Notes under the pieces: generated by a model
What the model saw: only the letters and a program-made list of their open reading frames with translations
What the model was told of the DNA's origin: nothing
Database searches by the model: none
NCBI GenBank assembly: GCA_009733575.1
Contig: ML769507.1
Coordinates: 1-64,000 of the forward strand
Length of the DNA: 64,000 bases
Direction of reading: 5' to 3'
Origin: Gymnopus androsaceus JB14
Taxonomy: Eukaryota; Basidiomycota; Agaricomycetes; Agaricales; Omphalotaceae
Shown: positions 1-9,904 of the stretch, piece by piece
Numbering within the stretch: the first letter of the stretch is position 1
Layout of the letters: every line of letters begins with the position of its first letter
Position numbers and translations under genes: made by a program

Positions 1-349
1 ATGTCTTTTTGAGCAAGAATATAACAGTTTATTGGGAATATTCAAAGACCTGATCCAGTTGCTGTGGCTTCGAGGGGAAAGGCATGGTGCGGCCCACGAG
101 TGAGTTATTTTCGAGTGTCTGCGATGCATCAAGTTCAGATCCGCAGATTTCTAGGCAGTGTATGGAAGCGGAATGACACAACTGGGAAGCAGCGCGAGGA
201 GAATAGTGTTACTGGGACAACCACATTGACAAACCTTATAAGTATGTAACAAAATTGAAAATACTTATTGGATGTGAATTTCAATAGTTCAGTCTTAGCT
301 TTGCTCATAGAACAAGCGGAATCTGTTTTCATGCACCAGTTACAATGTG

Positions 350-716
350 CATCAGCAAAACCTGTATGGTTGATAAGGCATCTTAATACATTCTGGAGCA
401 AGGGTACCAGCTCCAGAGTGCTCCAGAGTGCTCCAGAGCAGTTTGATGGCTTTTTGACAGCTGTCAGTGCTCTGGAGCACTCTGGAGTACATATTGCCTG
501 TTGCATGAGGTTCTATAGGTCCAAGGATTTTCGAACTTGTTTATTTGGCCCCGAAATGAATGGAGGGCTATGCACATTGCATTCATTTCAGCATGGGCTC
601 AGCCTGGGCCTTTCGTTTCTATAGTTTTCCATTCATTTCGCGGCCCAAACAAACACATTCACAAAATTGTTGACCTATAGAACCTAATGCAACAGGCAAT
701 ACAGGTTTTGCTGATG
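350..716. mobile_element. CATCAG-family TIR element, left arm only
   Basis: The element begins CATCAGCAAAACCTGT and ends with its reverse complement. It is flanked on both sides by TG. The right arm at about 33990-34010 has the uninterrupted site with a single TG, so this is a 367-bp insertion with a 2-bp target duplication. The interior holds repeated short words (CTCCAGAG, TGCTCTGGAG) and a nested inverted repeat (456-545 region against 600-700). It has no coding capacity. Family members also occur at 3492, 5446, 17868, 21810, 29275, 31255 and 53614. Confidence 0.85.
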
Positions 717-718
717 TG

Positions 719-1716
719 GTTGCAACATTTGTCCTCAACCAAAGAGACAGTCAAAGAGCAAGGCAAAAGTAGGGAGATACAAAATTTGAAGAATGAATAT
801 AAGTTGATCTTGCAAGTAGTTACTTTCTGCACAATTTTACCCTTTAGATTAACACACCACATCATATAACCGGTTCAAACAAGGGGCGTTCAACCCACTA
901 AGCCCCGACATGACCTTGTTTTTGGGTCATAAGGATTCATGAAGCCCCCCTTCCACCCTATATATAGTAAAATTTTACCACACTTCGGAGGATTTCCAAC
1001 TTCAAGTTTGTATTCCATAACAATTTTTTCTCCTTTGCTCCTTTAAACAACATTTTCAGAGGCAATTTAATACACAGCAGTTCATCTAAGCTCAATTCAA
1101 CCTGGTGTAAGTGCACTTGCATTGACAATATCTTTTGATGTAGGTGCTAAATTGGTACTAAAATGCATCATATCCTATAAAATCCATGTTTTTTTAGGGA
1201 GATTTGAGATGATGAGTGCTTTAAATGGTTTTCACAGCCTTATTTCAGTGGTTGAACTGACCTAGAACACCCCTGAGAGCCTCAATAGTATGAAAATTTT
1301 TTCAGCCATAAGGACTTCTCAGACCCACCCCCAAGGTCATGTCAGTGCTTATTTTTTTGAACACCCCTGGGTTCAAAGGCTACTCTGCCCTGCCAACTTC
1401 TTTGGATGTGTGATTGTACAGCAGTAAGGTATTCGCCACACATAATTAGGAACCTCAGGGCTCTCCAAACTCCTTTATCACTAGCTGTGACAAGTTTCCT
1501 ACAAGGATTTTGGCATTGACTAAGCTTTGGCGCTTAAAATAATGTGGCAAATTATGACATCCATCGTTGCTTGCTCATTTAATGTCCATATTCCAATGTA
1601 TATTGTGATAATCTACTGCTGCAATAGTTCTACAATGCCTAGGTACTAAAATACAAATTCTCCCAGTACAGAAAGTGAAAAAAAAGCGAAAAATAGCATA
1701 TTGAAGTGCAGGTCAT
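719..1716. other. Repeat-arm sequence without recognisable gene
   Basis: This is non-coding sequence shared with the right arm (about 32090-32910 and 33820-33990). It contains GT-rich and A-rich tracts and no open frame that looks conserved. The right arm carries a Tc1/mariner-type element inserted at the position matching left about 892-896, and the left arm shows the empty site. Confidence 0.5.
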
Positions 1717-1824
1717 CATTCTTCCATATCCTCATCTCCAATATCCGCATCTCCCAAGCCCTCTTCATCGCTCACTTTGTCCTCAACATCCCTAATACAT
1801 TCATCAACCAATTTCCATTCCTTC
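1717..1824 (-). pseudogene. Orphan terminal exon remnant (acidic C-terminus), left arm
   Basis: On the minus strand a polypyrimidine/CAG acceptor (TTGTTTCAG) is followed by a 35-codon open stretch rich in Glu and Asp that ends in TGA. The right arm keeps the same reading at 31982-32089. It looks like the last exon of a gene whose upstream exons are not recognisable, and no family was identified. In the right arm a CATCAG element sits just upstream of the acceptor. It is scored as a relic because no coding context remains. Confidence 0.35.
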
Positions 1825-3491
1825 TGAAACAATCACATTGCCTTGTTCAGTGTATGTAACAACTCCGAGGCTTGTTTACTGCCACACTTTGATTTGATTG
1901 GGACTTGTGCACGGGACTGAATATTAAGAGAGTATATGTGGGGTATGTAGCCTCTGCAAAGTCAGCAGAGGGCCCAAGAACATATTGGTATGCGACCAAG
2001 TGTGAAATTCTGTGTGATGTAATACTTCTTCAAGCTAATCTACCTCTAAAATGATGGTCAAATTGACTCATAGTGAACAAACTCCTCAGATACCTAACTT
2101 TGAGAGAGAAACTTGTATTTAGCCATCATAAAACACTTGTTCAACCCCGATTTTTTTCAATGTTATTTTTGATAAAGTTACATGCCATTCAAAAACCTAA
2201 CTACTACAAGTATTGCATATTTTTTTTAAAAGGGTTGAACATATTGTGGAGCTAACAGTTCTGAGCGTTTTCTCTCACTAAATGAAGTCGAGATATGTTG
2301 TGGATGAAGGTATACAAGTCCTGCCAGATTTTCGAAGATTTTTCATATGGACGCCCAAATAAGTGCCCAAAATCTTTGCAGGCATTGGCCACTACCAACA
2401 AGTTGGGCACAAGCAGTAATCTAGGAGTTGGGTAGGCAACAACAATTACAATAGGCAGGAAGTGAGTATGGGAAAGACTGACAATGGAGTAAAAATAAAG
2501 CTTGGGCTTCCCACCTACCGGATGCCGCAGCTCAAGGGTCTGCAAACAATTAAGCGCCCAACTGGGGGTTGGTTAGTTAGTCCAGCCAGCCAGAAAAAAA
2601 AAAAGTTTGACACCCCTCTGAATGGTGTTAAGTCTGTGCGACCCAGAGTGGAACAGCCAAGGTATTGGACAGAAATGGTCCAGAAAGGTTCCAGGTTGGA
2701 CCTTGCAAGGAATGGGAGTTGGTGAAGCTATTGGCAACACCCTTGACACACCGTAAGGTGTCCCGCCCGAGAGGAAGTAAAGGCAAAGTCTAAGCTAAGT
2801 CAAGGCAGTAGAACCAAAGGCGTAGGTTCAGCCAAGATCACATGGCTGTGTTGGTTTGGTAACTGGAATCTTGGTTGGTTGGTTGAAGAAGGACTTGTAA
2901 TGAGTACAAGGCCAGACTAAGTTGATTTTGGAGCTAAGGTTACTATACAAGTTTGTACTACTTAAATACTACCAGTGGGACCAATGTTCCGGGGCCGGAC
3001 CGCACCCTCAGTAAGTAAATAGAGTAATTCAGTACCAAAAGATAATAGTGAAGCAAAAGACAATAAAACAATACTAGGCCTAAACAATAGTGTGGGAATA
3101 GCTCCTGAGACTGGACCGGAGTTATACCGAGGTTATGCCGAGATGATTGGTCATAATACACCAGAAACCTTGGCCAAGTGTCTGGAGTATCAGAAATAGT
3201 GTAGATTGACCAATATCGGTGAGTTGGTCAAAAGTCTGGAGTAACCAAACTAATGCAATGGCCAGAGTTGCCAAGCCGATGTGATGGCCGGACTAGCCAA
3301 GCAAATACAGTGGCCGGAGTAGCCAAGCCAGTAACTGGTTGGTTATGGAATAGGGTCTGAGGGCTTGGTTGGTAATTCGGTAGGTATGGCTGTAACAAAT
3401 GGGTGATTTGGGGCATTCTTGGGACTTCCTTAGTCCATTGTACACTACCAGACTCATGTCTAATTGAGTACCACTATTGATTCCTCTGCTA
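1825..3491. other. Repeat-arm non-coding sequence
   Basis: This is shared with right arm 29610-31250. It contains GGTTGGTTGG/CCAACCAACC motifs, a poly-A run near 2590, and a block around 2950-3420 with repeated GGCCGGA(C/G)TAGCCAAGC words. This resembles the untranslated part of an LTR element, but no terminal repeats or coding frame could be fixed. No gene is called. Confidence 0.4.
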
Positions 3492-3827
3492 CATCAGCAA
3501 AAACTGTTTTGAGCCCAGGAGGACCTGAGGTCTCCTAGGCCTCTTAGGCAACCTGAGGCATCCTAGTTGGCCCAGGAAAAAGGGCAAAACTTTGGACACC
3601 TCAGGTATCCTAGTCATCCTAGGTGTCCTGGAATATCCTGAGACATCCTAGGACATCCTGGGATATGCCAGGACATCCCAGGATGTTCCAGGATACTTAG
3701 GATGACTAGGATACCTGAGGTGTCCAAAGTTTTGCCCTTTTTCCCGGGCAAACTAAGATGCCTCAGGCTGCCTAAGAGGACTAGGTGACCTTGGACCCTT
3801 CTGGGCCCAAAACAGTTTTTTCTGATG
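3492..3827. mobile_element. CATCAG-family fold-back element (left-arm copy)
   Basis: The termini are CATCAGCAAAAACTGTTTTG and an inverted copy, flanked by TA on both sides. Almost the entire 336 bp is one imperfect inverted repeat. The GCCCAGGAGG..CCTGAGG..CCTAGTCATCCTAGG words of the left half return inverted in the right half, leaving a centre at about 3650-3680. A transcript would fold into one long hairpin. The same insertion is present in the right arm at 29275-29606, so it predates formation of the inverted repeat. It has no coding capacity. Confidence 0.85.
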
Positions 3828-4131
3828 TAGTAATTTTTACAGATGACAGCTACCTTTTTGTCACACCAGTCACATAGTGTTAGATAGTCCCAAGTTTCAA
3901 CACTTCAGTGATGATGTTTTCCAAAAAGTGTCCTTTCAAGATTCATAGTATTTACAGTTTATAAAAAGCTTGGGATAGTCTAACTGGTAGCTCTGAGGCA
4001 GAAAAATACAATATCTAATCTTGATTTACCATATATGGTGCATAGGAACACTTGCATAGTTAGTTAGTCTGACCAAAAGGCTAGTTCCAAAGAGTTCAAC
4101 CTGTGGTCAGCTTTTGAAAGTTTGCAGCCCC
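3828..4131. other. Repeat-arm non-coding sequence
   Basis: This is shared with right arm 28970-29272. No reading frame or terminal repeat is visible. It is bounded by the fold-back element and the copia solo LTR. Confidence 0.4.
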
Positions 4132-4136
4132 TTGGT

Positions 4137-4500
4137 TATTAGAGTTACATTCCTAAATAGGAAGTAGCAGCAGTAAGTCCACACAGGACTTTAGTAGTAG
4201 CAATCACACAGATTGATGGGGGACAACGGTGTCATTACAGGGTATGGTACCTAAGCTTATGTACAGTCCTAAGTACAAACAATATATCGGGCAAGTGGCT
4301 ACTACGTGAATATGTGTGGCTACTGTCTATATGGTAAAGTGGGTACTAAGAGAGAGCAAGTGGATACGGCGAGAGACTGAGTGGAGTCTGCGAGACGATA
4401 ACAGTGGAGTGCATGGGATGGTGATACAAACAAGTGGAGACTACGAGAAAGCGTTCCATGTATAGTTCGATAGAATATATTTACCTTTGATATTCCAACA
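4137..4500 (-). mobile_element. Solo LTR of Ty1/copia-type element
   Basis: Read on the minus strand the LTR begins TGTTGGAATATC and ends ACTCTAATA. It is flanked by a perfect 5-bp target duplication TTGGT (4132-4136 and 4501-4505). The right arm at the equivalent site has the same LTR (28603-28965) attached to copia RNase H coding sequence. The left copy is therefore what remains after LTR-LTR recombination. Related LTR relics lie at 17318-17572, 17573-17833 and 54602-54912. Confidence 0.85.
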
Positions 4501-6339
4501 TTGGTTGCTTTACAAAGTTGCTCACCGCTGTTGTCACCATATTCATGGAATATATGCATATAGTCAGTACATACAGAGGTATTTACATGTCCTATATAGC
4601 TCAGAATGACTGTGTAGGCATGCTGCAGGGAACAGGTCATCAAATTGAGGAAGTAACTATGCTCACTGTACTTCAGTACTCAAAAAATATTGCACATTAT
4701 ATTAGGCAATACTGTCAATACACCTATGTATTGCCATGGAAACAGTGTAGAACATCTATAGAAAATTATATAAAGTGATTATGGGGTAGAAGACCGCATA
4801 TATGCAGCAGAAATGATAAATTTATTATTGTTTGAAATGTATTTACAATGGCAAACTTCAGCCAAGTTAGCACAAGTTAGTGGAGTTTGAAATTTTTGAT
4901 GGCCCAAGTTAATAACAAGTTAGCTTATATCTCACAAGTTTGAAGCAATATAACTTGAATATAACACATCTAATGTAATGCATGACAGTGTGTGTTCATT
5001 CTAGGTCCTTACACAGCCTAAGCACAAGGAATTCAATGAGACTTCAACTTCAAGCAGATGAGTCTGGAGCAACCCATATTAAGCTTCAATTGAGTTGCAG
5101 GTACAGCCCAGGTAACCTGCTACTGTGATAGCAGCTGTATACTTATGTGGTTTGCAGCTTTATTGTATTCAACTGTTCCGAATCAGATATAAGTATTTTT
5201 GAAGGGAAAGTTGATTGTTATGAAACAGGTTTAAGGATCACAAATGGCGTTGATTCAACAGCATCAGCAAACCTGTATTTTCACTGGAGAAAACCCATTC
5301 ATTTGGGGATTATTCTGTTTGACAACCCTGTTTCATGTAACAACCCAGGGTTGTTCCTTCAAAGGTCATGTGATTGCCAGTCACTCCATCCCATCACCGT
5401 GAATTGCTTTGGAGGTGCCCATTCGCTTCTTGCCACATCAGCGTTCATCAGGAAAAATGGTCTGGGCCCAGGGCTGACTTTAGGTTGACCCACAATGACC
5501 TAAAGAGACTTAAGGGGACCTAAGGATACCTAGGTTGCCTAGACTGCCTTAGTTTCTTTGAGGTCACCTAGGTTGCCTAGGATTTAGGGATAAACCTTGG
5601 GAATTTGAGGCAATCTGAGTAAACCTGAGTGAACCTGAGTAAACCTGAGCTAACCTGAGGAACCCGAGGAAACCTGAGGTAGCCTAAGGTAGCCTGGGGT
5701 AGCCTGGAAGACCCAAGGTTACCAGGGTGACCAGGGTGACCAGGGTAGCCTAGGCTCCCTAGGTCATCATAGGTTTAACCCCTTTTTGCTGATGTTCTCA
5801 ACTCCTTCAAGCTTGCAGCAGCTCAATGATCCTGCCCGGGCCTTGCAAGCATTAACATTCTTTCCGTCAATTTCCATCAACTTTCATTCCCTCAAGTACC
5901 AGCGGCACTGAGAGGATATAGTAGATGACCAACAATCTGGTACTAGCTATGTGCCATGGTTCTCTTCTCATCCTTTCTTTCAATGCTCACATTTTTCTTA
6001 GTACTCCTGCATCCTGCTTTCTCCTAGCCCTGCAATGCCTCCCTATTGAGTTACTGACTCCATGAGAGTTCATTTCCCTTCCTTCCCACCTATTCCACTC
6101 CAGACTGCTCTCCTGCTTTATTTCTACTTGGTACATAGCCATGGTAGAGCCTTCCTACAGTAATTGTGTCCATACATGTCCTACATAGTAAGCCTTTTTT
6201 TTTTTACCGCAATGCTTGACTTGCGGTGCCTATAAATGTTGCATGAGAGAGGCGTTTTGGAATTAGCAAGATTGTTGTTGTCATCATCCAAGTCAACAGA
6301 ATCTCCTTCCGCATAGGCATCACCATGAAGATGTTTGAG
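4501..6339. other. Left-only segment without identified gene
   Basis: This part of the left arm is missing from the right arm, where a deletion joins the equivalent of 6976 to copia coding sequence. It contains a CATCAG element at 5446-5794 and a CT-rich stretch at 5880-6180. Short open frames exist but none resembles a known family. Confidence 0.4.
5446..5794. mobile_element. CATCAG-family element with TT target duplication
   Basis: It starts CATCAGGAAAAATGGTC and ends in TTTTTGCTGATG, and TT flanks both ends (5444-5445 and 5795-5796). The interior is built of repeated CCTAGG, AACCTGAG and AGCCTGGGGT words, including tandem GGGTGACCA near 5725. This is like the other members but with a different interior. 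It lies in sequence absent from the right arm, so there is no empty site to compare. Confidence 0.6.
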
Positions 6340-6640
6340 CTAGAGGCTGCATTTCAAACATTCAGCACACAAAAGAAAAATATGCACAATATTATTGGAA
6401 GAAACTCCGGACCTCAAAAGTCCAGCTATCAACTCCCGCATCTCCTTTGATATGTGTGTAAATCGTAGATTGGCATTTCCGATTTTGTGATTGTGTGATT
6501 CATTATATTTCCCAAGGACTGTTTTTGTATTGAGGTAGGATTTAATGGTGAGCAAGCATTTGCAGCCTGTGCGCTTTGCTGGAACCTTTTGCTGCCAATG
6601 GGAATTCTTCTTTGTATACACTGTTGTGCCTCCAGTAGCA
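6340..6640 (-). pseudogene. Mutator-like transposase N-terminal fragment, second part
   Basis: The minus-strand peptide contains HWQQKVPAKRTGCKCLLTI, then LGKYNESHNHKIGN, then a REL.AGLLR.GV helix. This is the FAR1/WRKY-GCM1-like zinc-binding domain pattern (Cys-Cys...His-X-His) at the N-terminus of fungal Mutator-like transposases. The matching first part lies at 8301-8897. About 1.65 kb of foreign sequence separates them, so the gene is broken. The catalytic core is not visible in the window. The equivalent piece has been deleted from the right arm. Confidence 0.6.
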
Positions 6641-8290
6641 CCTCAATAATATGCCAATTTTTCAGCAAGACCTCGAGAATGCAATTCTTGACAAGTTTGC
6701 TTCTAGAGATGGTAGAAGAGAGCTATAGTGAGCCGGAGCTGGTAGCTGTAACAAGTCTAATAGGTGTGGGAGTACTCGGACCAACAGAGCTACAGTATTA
6801 AAACTGGATATCAGCTCTAAGTAGTTTGTAGTAACCCATAGTCCGGTAGTGGAGTCTCACTGGCATGTCAACACCAGCACTCATGTAAAAGAAGCACATT
6901 GCCCACATAGACTCGTGCTCAAAAGGGATACACTCTGAGGACAAGTAATTCAGGGAATTGTGGAAAGGATATGGACTTCGCGAAATGGGACAGAACCAAT
7001 TCAAGTGGGCTGATGTTGAGATTGTCATGATAGCCAAAGGGTACTTCAAAGCTTGATACCAAGGAAGCACTAATAATGTGTTTAGCGCCGAACAATGAAT
7101 AACAGTGTATGCTGAAAAGGACAAAGCCAAGAGAGCATACATAGGCCCTTGAAGTGATGTGTACCAGGATTGGAAGGCATATGTGTCTGCCAAGAAATGG
7201 AAGAAACAACACGTAATAGACAGAGGTTCAAGCTAGGGGAACAGCACCATACATTAGTTGGTGTTTTCCCGCACAAATATACTCTGGGAATATAGAGATA
7301 TGGATATGGTTGGGAAGCTACGATGATGGAGAATGATAATATGGAGGAAGGAAAGAAGAATACAATAAGTTACAACAAGAAACAGAACTATGATGGGATT
7401 AGTGAGCATGGTGCTGGGCATGCGTCAGCTACATAGCAGTACATGTTGCCCAGGAAAGGACCAAAGGTGCATAACCCAGACAGAAGTAGGATGTAATACC
7501 CATAAGAAGCAGATGAACAGATATTAGGGTTGCAGATATATGCATATATGGACTATTTGATTATAATTCCCCCTTCTCTGAAACAAGTTGTACTATTTGT
7601 CTGGATTCTCAAAGTACTTTATTATTAAACCAGTGTCTGGCCGAGAGTAGTATTAAAACCTAGCTATATTTCCTTTGCAAAACAAGTTACCTTTGGATCT
7701 CATTTGTTGCTAGTGTGAATCCTTGTTGATGTAGCTATGGCTGAGACAGGAAAGATACCACTCCCTTGTGAACCAAAGTAATACTTCGTGTGGTATGGAA
7801 AAGAGTTGTTTATTGCACCCAGCATTAGAGACTTATAATCCTAACTGTGAAAACCCTGACTTAAACCAAGTCAAATTGTTGTTTTACTTTTGAGGAGTCT
7901 AGTGTGACCACCAAGAAATGACCATCTGTTGCAACTGAGCTCAGGTGTACAGGAAGCAAACTGTCTGTTGTCCTGAGTGGTTTTGCCCTACTGTTGGGAA
8001 TCACTTTGTTGAACCAAGCCATATTGTTGGTGGTTCCTTTTGTTGTCATTGTTATATTGTTGCCCCTATCATTGCCCCAAATCTGTATAGATTGATTAGA
8101 AAAGGAGATTCTATCCTTCAATCATCTACCAGCATCACTCCGAGAAACACCAGTCACTTTTGAGAGACAAATAGAGTATTTTCTTTGCAGAACCTTTGAC
8201 AATGCACCCTTACTATTTAAATTGATAGCCAAACCCCCTGTGTTCCAGTTGCTTAGTGTTGATTACTCTGCACTACTTGAACCAATGGAC
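6641..8290. other. Unassigned insert splitting the Mutator-like gene
   Basis: This 1.65-kb segment interrupts the transposase reading between its Tyr-Val-Cys-Ser segment and the downstream Gly-Gly-Thr-Thr segment. Both arms carry it (right 25790-27110 in part). It includes a minus-strand open frame (7861-8121) with Asn/Gly/Arg-rich sequence that could be a gag remnant. The other frames (6798-7212) are hydrophobic and doubtful. No LTR or TIR was found at its edges, so its class is unknown. Confidence 0.4.
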
Positions 8291-8300
8291 CCACAGCTTG

Positions 8301-8897
8301 TTATTGAGAGCATACATAATAAACTGCTTCATCAACACAGTTGCCATCCCAAATTCTTCTGTTCTCCAAAAATTTGATAGTTTTCTTCTTCTGCTCTTCC
8401 TCTCTCCAAGCTGTGAAGTCTTCCTTGCTTGCCCATTGCAGACTAAAGTGCCCAGACAGCATGCCAGCTTTGAACATGCCAGGGCAAGGCTTAGGAGATT
8501 GAGATGGAAGAGATGGCAGAGGCAAAGGATCTGGAACGGGTAATTGCCAGAAGAACTGAGTGGAGGTAGGTGGGTCAATTGGAGGAGGTGGGTCAATTGG
8601 AGGAGGTGGGTCAATTGGAGGAGGTGGGATGGATGTCTGAAAGTTAAGGAGCATGCTTTTTGGGACTTCTGGAAGATGCATGCAGCCTTCATTGTCATTG
8701 CAGTTTTTGTGGGTGTCATTATAAGTGTTTATGTCATGAGCAAGGGTGAGCTCAGCTTCATACTTCATGAGGAGAAAGGAATGTTGTAATTTGGGTTCAA
8801 AGAGGGATTGAAAAGGTACAGATTTGAAGGTAACCTTAGGATAAGGCTTACCCGCTTTAGGCATTATGAAAGAGTAATCATACAGGAAACGCAACAA
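8301..8897 (-). pseudogene. Mutator-like transposase N-terminal fragment, first part
   Basis: This is a 198-codon open frame on the minus strand. It has a start region with FIMPKAGKPYPKVTF, a Pro-rich segment, then ASKEDFTAWREEEQKKK, then a stretch ending YYVCSQ. The last two match the beginning of the FAR1-like domain of fungal Mutator-like elements, which normally continues directly into the peptide seen at 6340-6640. The Pro-rich part is an expanded 18-bp minisatellite. The right arm has the same fragment at 25206-25774 with fewer units. It is non-functional because the frame leaves homology at 8290. Confidence 0.55.
8573..8637. repeat. 18-bp minisatellite GGAGGAGGTGGGTCAATT
   Basis: The left arm has about three and a half units (Pro-Pro-Pro-Pro-Ile-Asp in the minus frame). 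The right arm at 25476-25506 has about one. This copy-number difference shows slippage since the arms separated. Confidence 0.85.
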
Positions 8898-9019
8898 TGT
8901 TCAAGTTGAACCTTGAAAGTGCTTAGAGTGTCAGTTGGACCGTCGGACCACAGGGTAGGTCATCTGACATTCTTGAAAAGGAAATTTCAAATTTGCCACA
9001 TTTCTGAGGAAAGTCAAAA
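8898..9019. other. Repeat-arm sequence between relics
   Basis: This short non-coding stretch is shared with the right arm at 25086-25205. Nothing recognisable is seen. Confidence 0.4.
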
Positions 9020-9342
9020 GTGTTCTTACACCAGCTTTTCTTGTGGTTTGGCTGGTTTTAAACAATCAAGTGGCAGCTGAAACTGCCTTTACTAATAGCT
9101 GGAGTACTTTTATGAGTCCCTGTGTACTGAAACAAATTGTGGTATGTTTCTCCCTCAGGCTGATGGCTTGATAGATTTTTAAAAAAAAAAGAAAAATTGG
9201 TTGCTTCAGCAGGGTATAGCATCAACATTGATTATTGTGTGCATTGGCCTTGGAATAGATGCTCTTTCCTCAACTCAGCCTCATCACACACTTGCTGGAG
9301 ATGCTGAAAATCAGCATGTCTGATTTGGCCACCAATGATCAC
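9020..9342 (+). pseudogene. 3' fragment of the multi-pass membrane-protein gene, left arm
   Basis: Plus-strand sequence matches, with substitutions and an A-run, the last two exons of the intact minus-strand gene at 18919-20520. It has the GTTTGGCTGGTTTTAAACAA.. block, ATGAGTCCCTGTG, the small intron, then ATTGGCCTTGGAATAGATGC and CAACTCAGCCTCATCACACA. It continues to AATGATCACAATCACA, where a TIR element has been inserted. The homology resumes after that element (16815-16860, ATCTCAGAGAGCAATGAG). Stops and lost splice sites make it a pseudogene. Confidence 0.75.
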
Positions 9343-9904
9343 AATCACACCACCAATAATTATGCTTCAGCTTGGCTGAAGCATAGTGTGAAATAAATTA
9401 TTTCAATGCCTATGTGAAATATACTTTTTTGGACAAATATGGAAGATAATCATTTCAATGGACTGATGAATGAATAAAATTCCTACCTTCTGAATTTTTG
9501 AATTTTCGTCTGGATTGCTTACGATCACACTGAAGGACTTTTCAGAACGGAAGTTATATTGACACCCTGGATACATGTGTTGGGCGAAGCTACAGGTATA
9601 GTAATTCTGTAAGTGGATAAGTATACGAAGCTAGAATTATTATACAAGCCTGGGGGTGCTTGGGATAAAATTTCAGACAACCCATGCGAAGAAGCTGTAG
9701 GCGCGTCGGAAATTTAGACAACAAACCCAGAAGGTGCAACCTAGCCAAAGGTGCAACCTAGCCAAAGGTGCTGAGGTCCTAGGAATGATCTCGGAAGTGC
9801 ATGAGTTATTTGGGGAACAAATCGATCTGTGTATTGGAATGTGTGGAATATAGTCTGTCGCTAATGACGGATGTGTAGGACTGGCTGGTAAGGATGCTGA
9901 AAGC

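Noticed and set aside
659..869. Short open frames on both strands at the end of the first CATCAG element
   Set aside because: They cross the insertion junction, which is absent in the other arm, so they are chance frames.
884..900. GGTTCAAAC as a tRNA T-loop
   Set aside because: No acceptor, D or anticodon arms fit around it. No tRNA was found in the window.
3520..3800. CRISPR-like regularly spaced repeats (CCTAGG/ATCCTAGG words)
   Set aside because: The organism is eukaryotic, and the repeats are arms of one long inverted repeat, not direct repeats with spacers.
5272..5794. CATCAGCAAACCTGT at 5272 as the start of the element ending at 5794
   Set aside because: The flanks (AG and TT) do not match, whereas the CATCAGG at 5446 gives a TT duplication. 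The 5272 end was left unassigned.
6798..7276. Three overlapping hydrophobic open frames on the minus strand
   Set aside because: None resembles a protein family and they overlap in different frames inside an arm segment. Treated as unassigned insert, not genes.
9728..9770. Tandem GGTGCAACCTAGCCAAA as a possible split direct repeat of the DIRS element
   Set aside because: It occurs only near one end, and no partner was found near the other end or internally.
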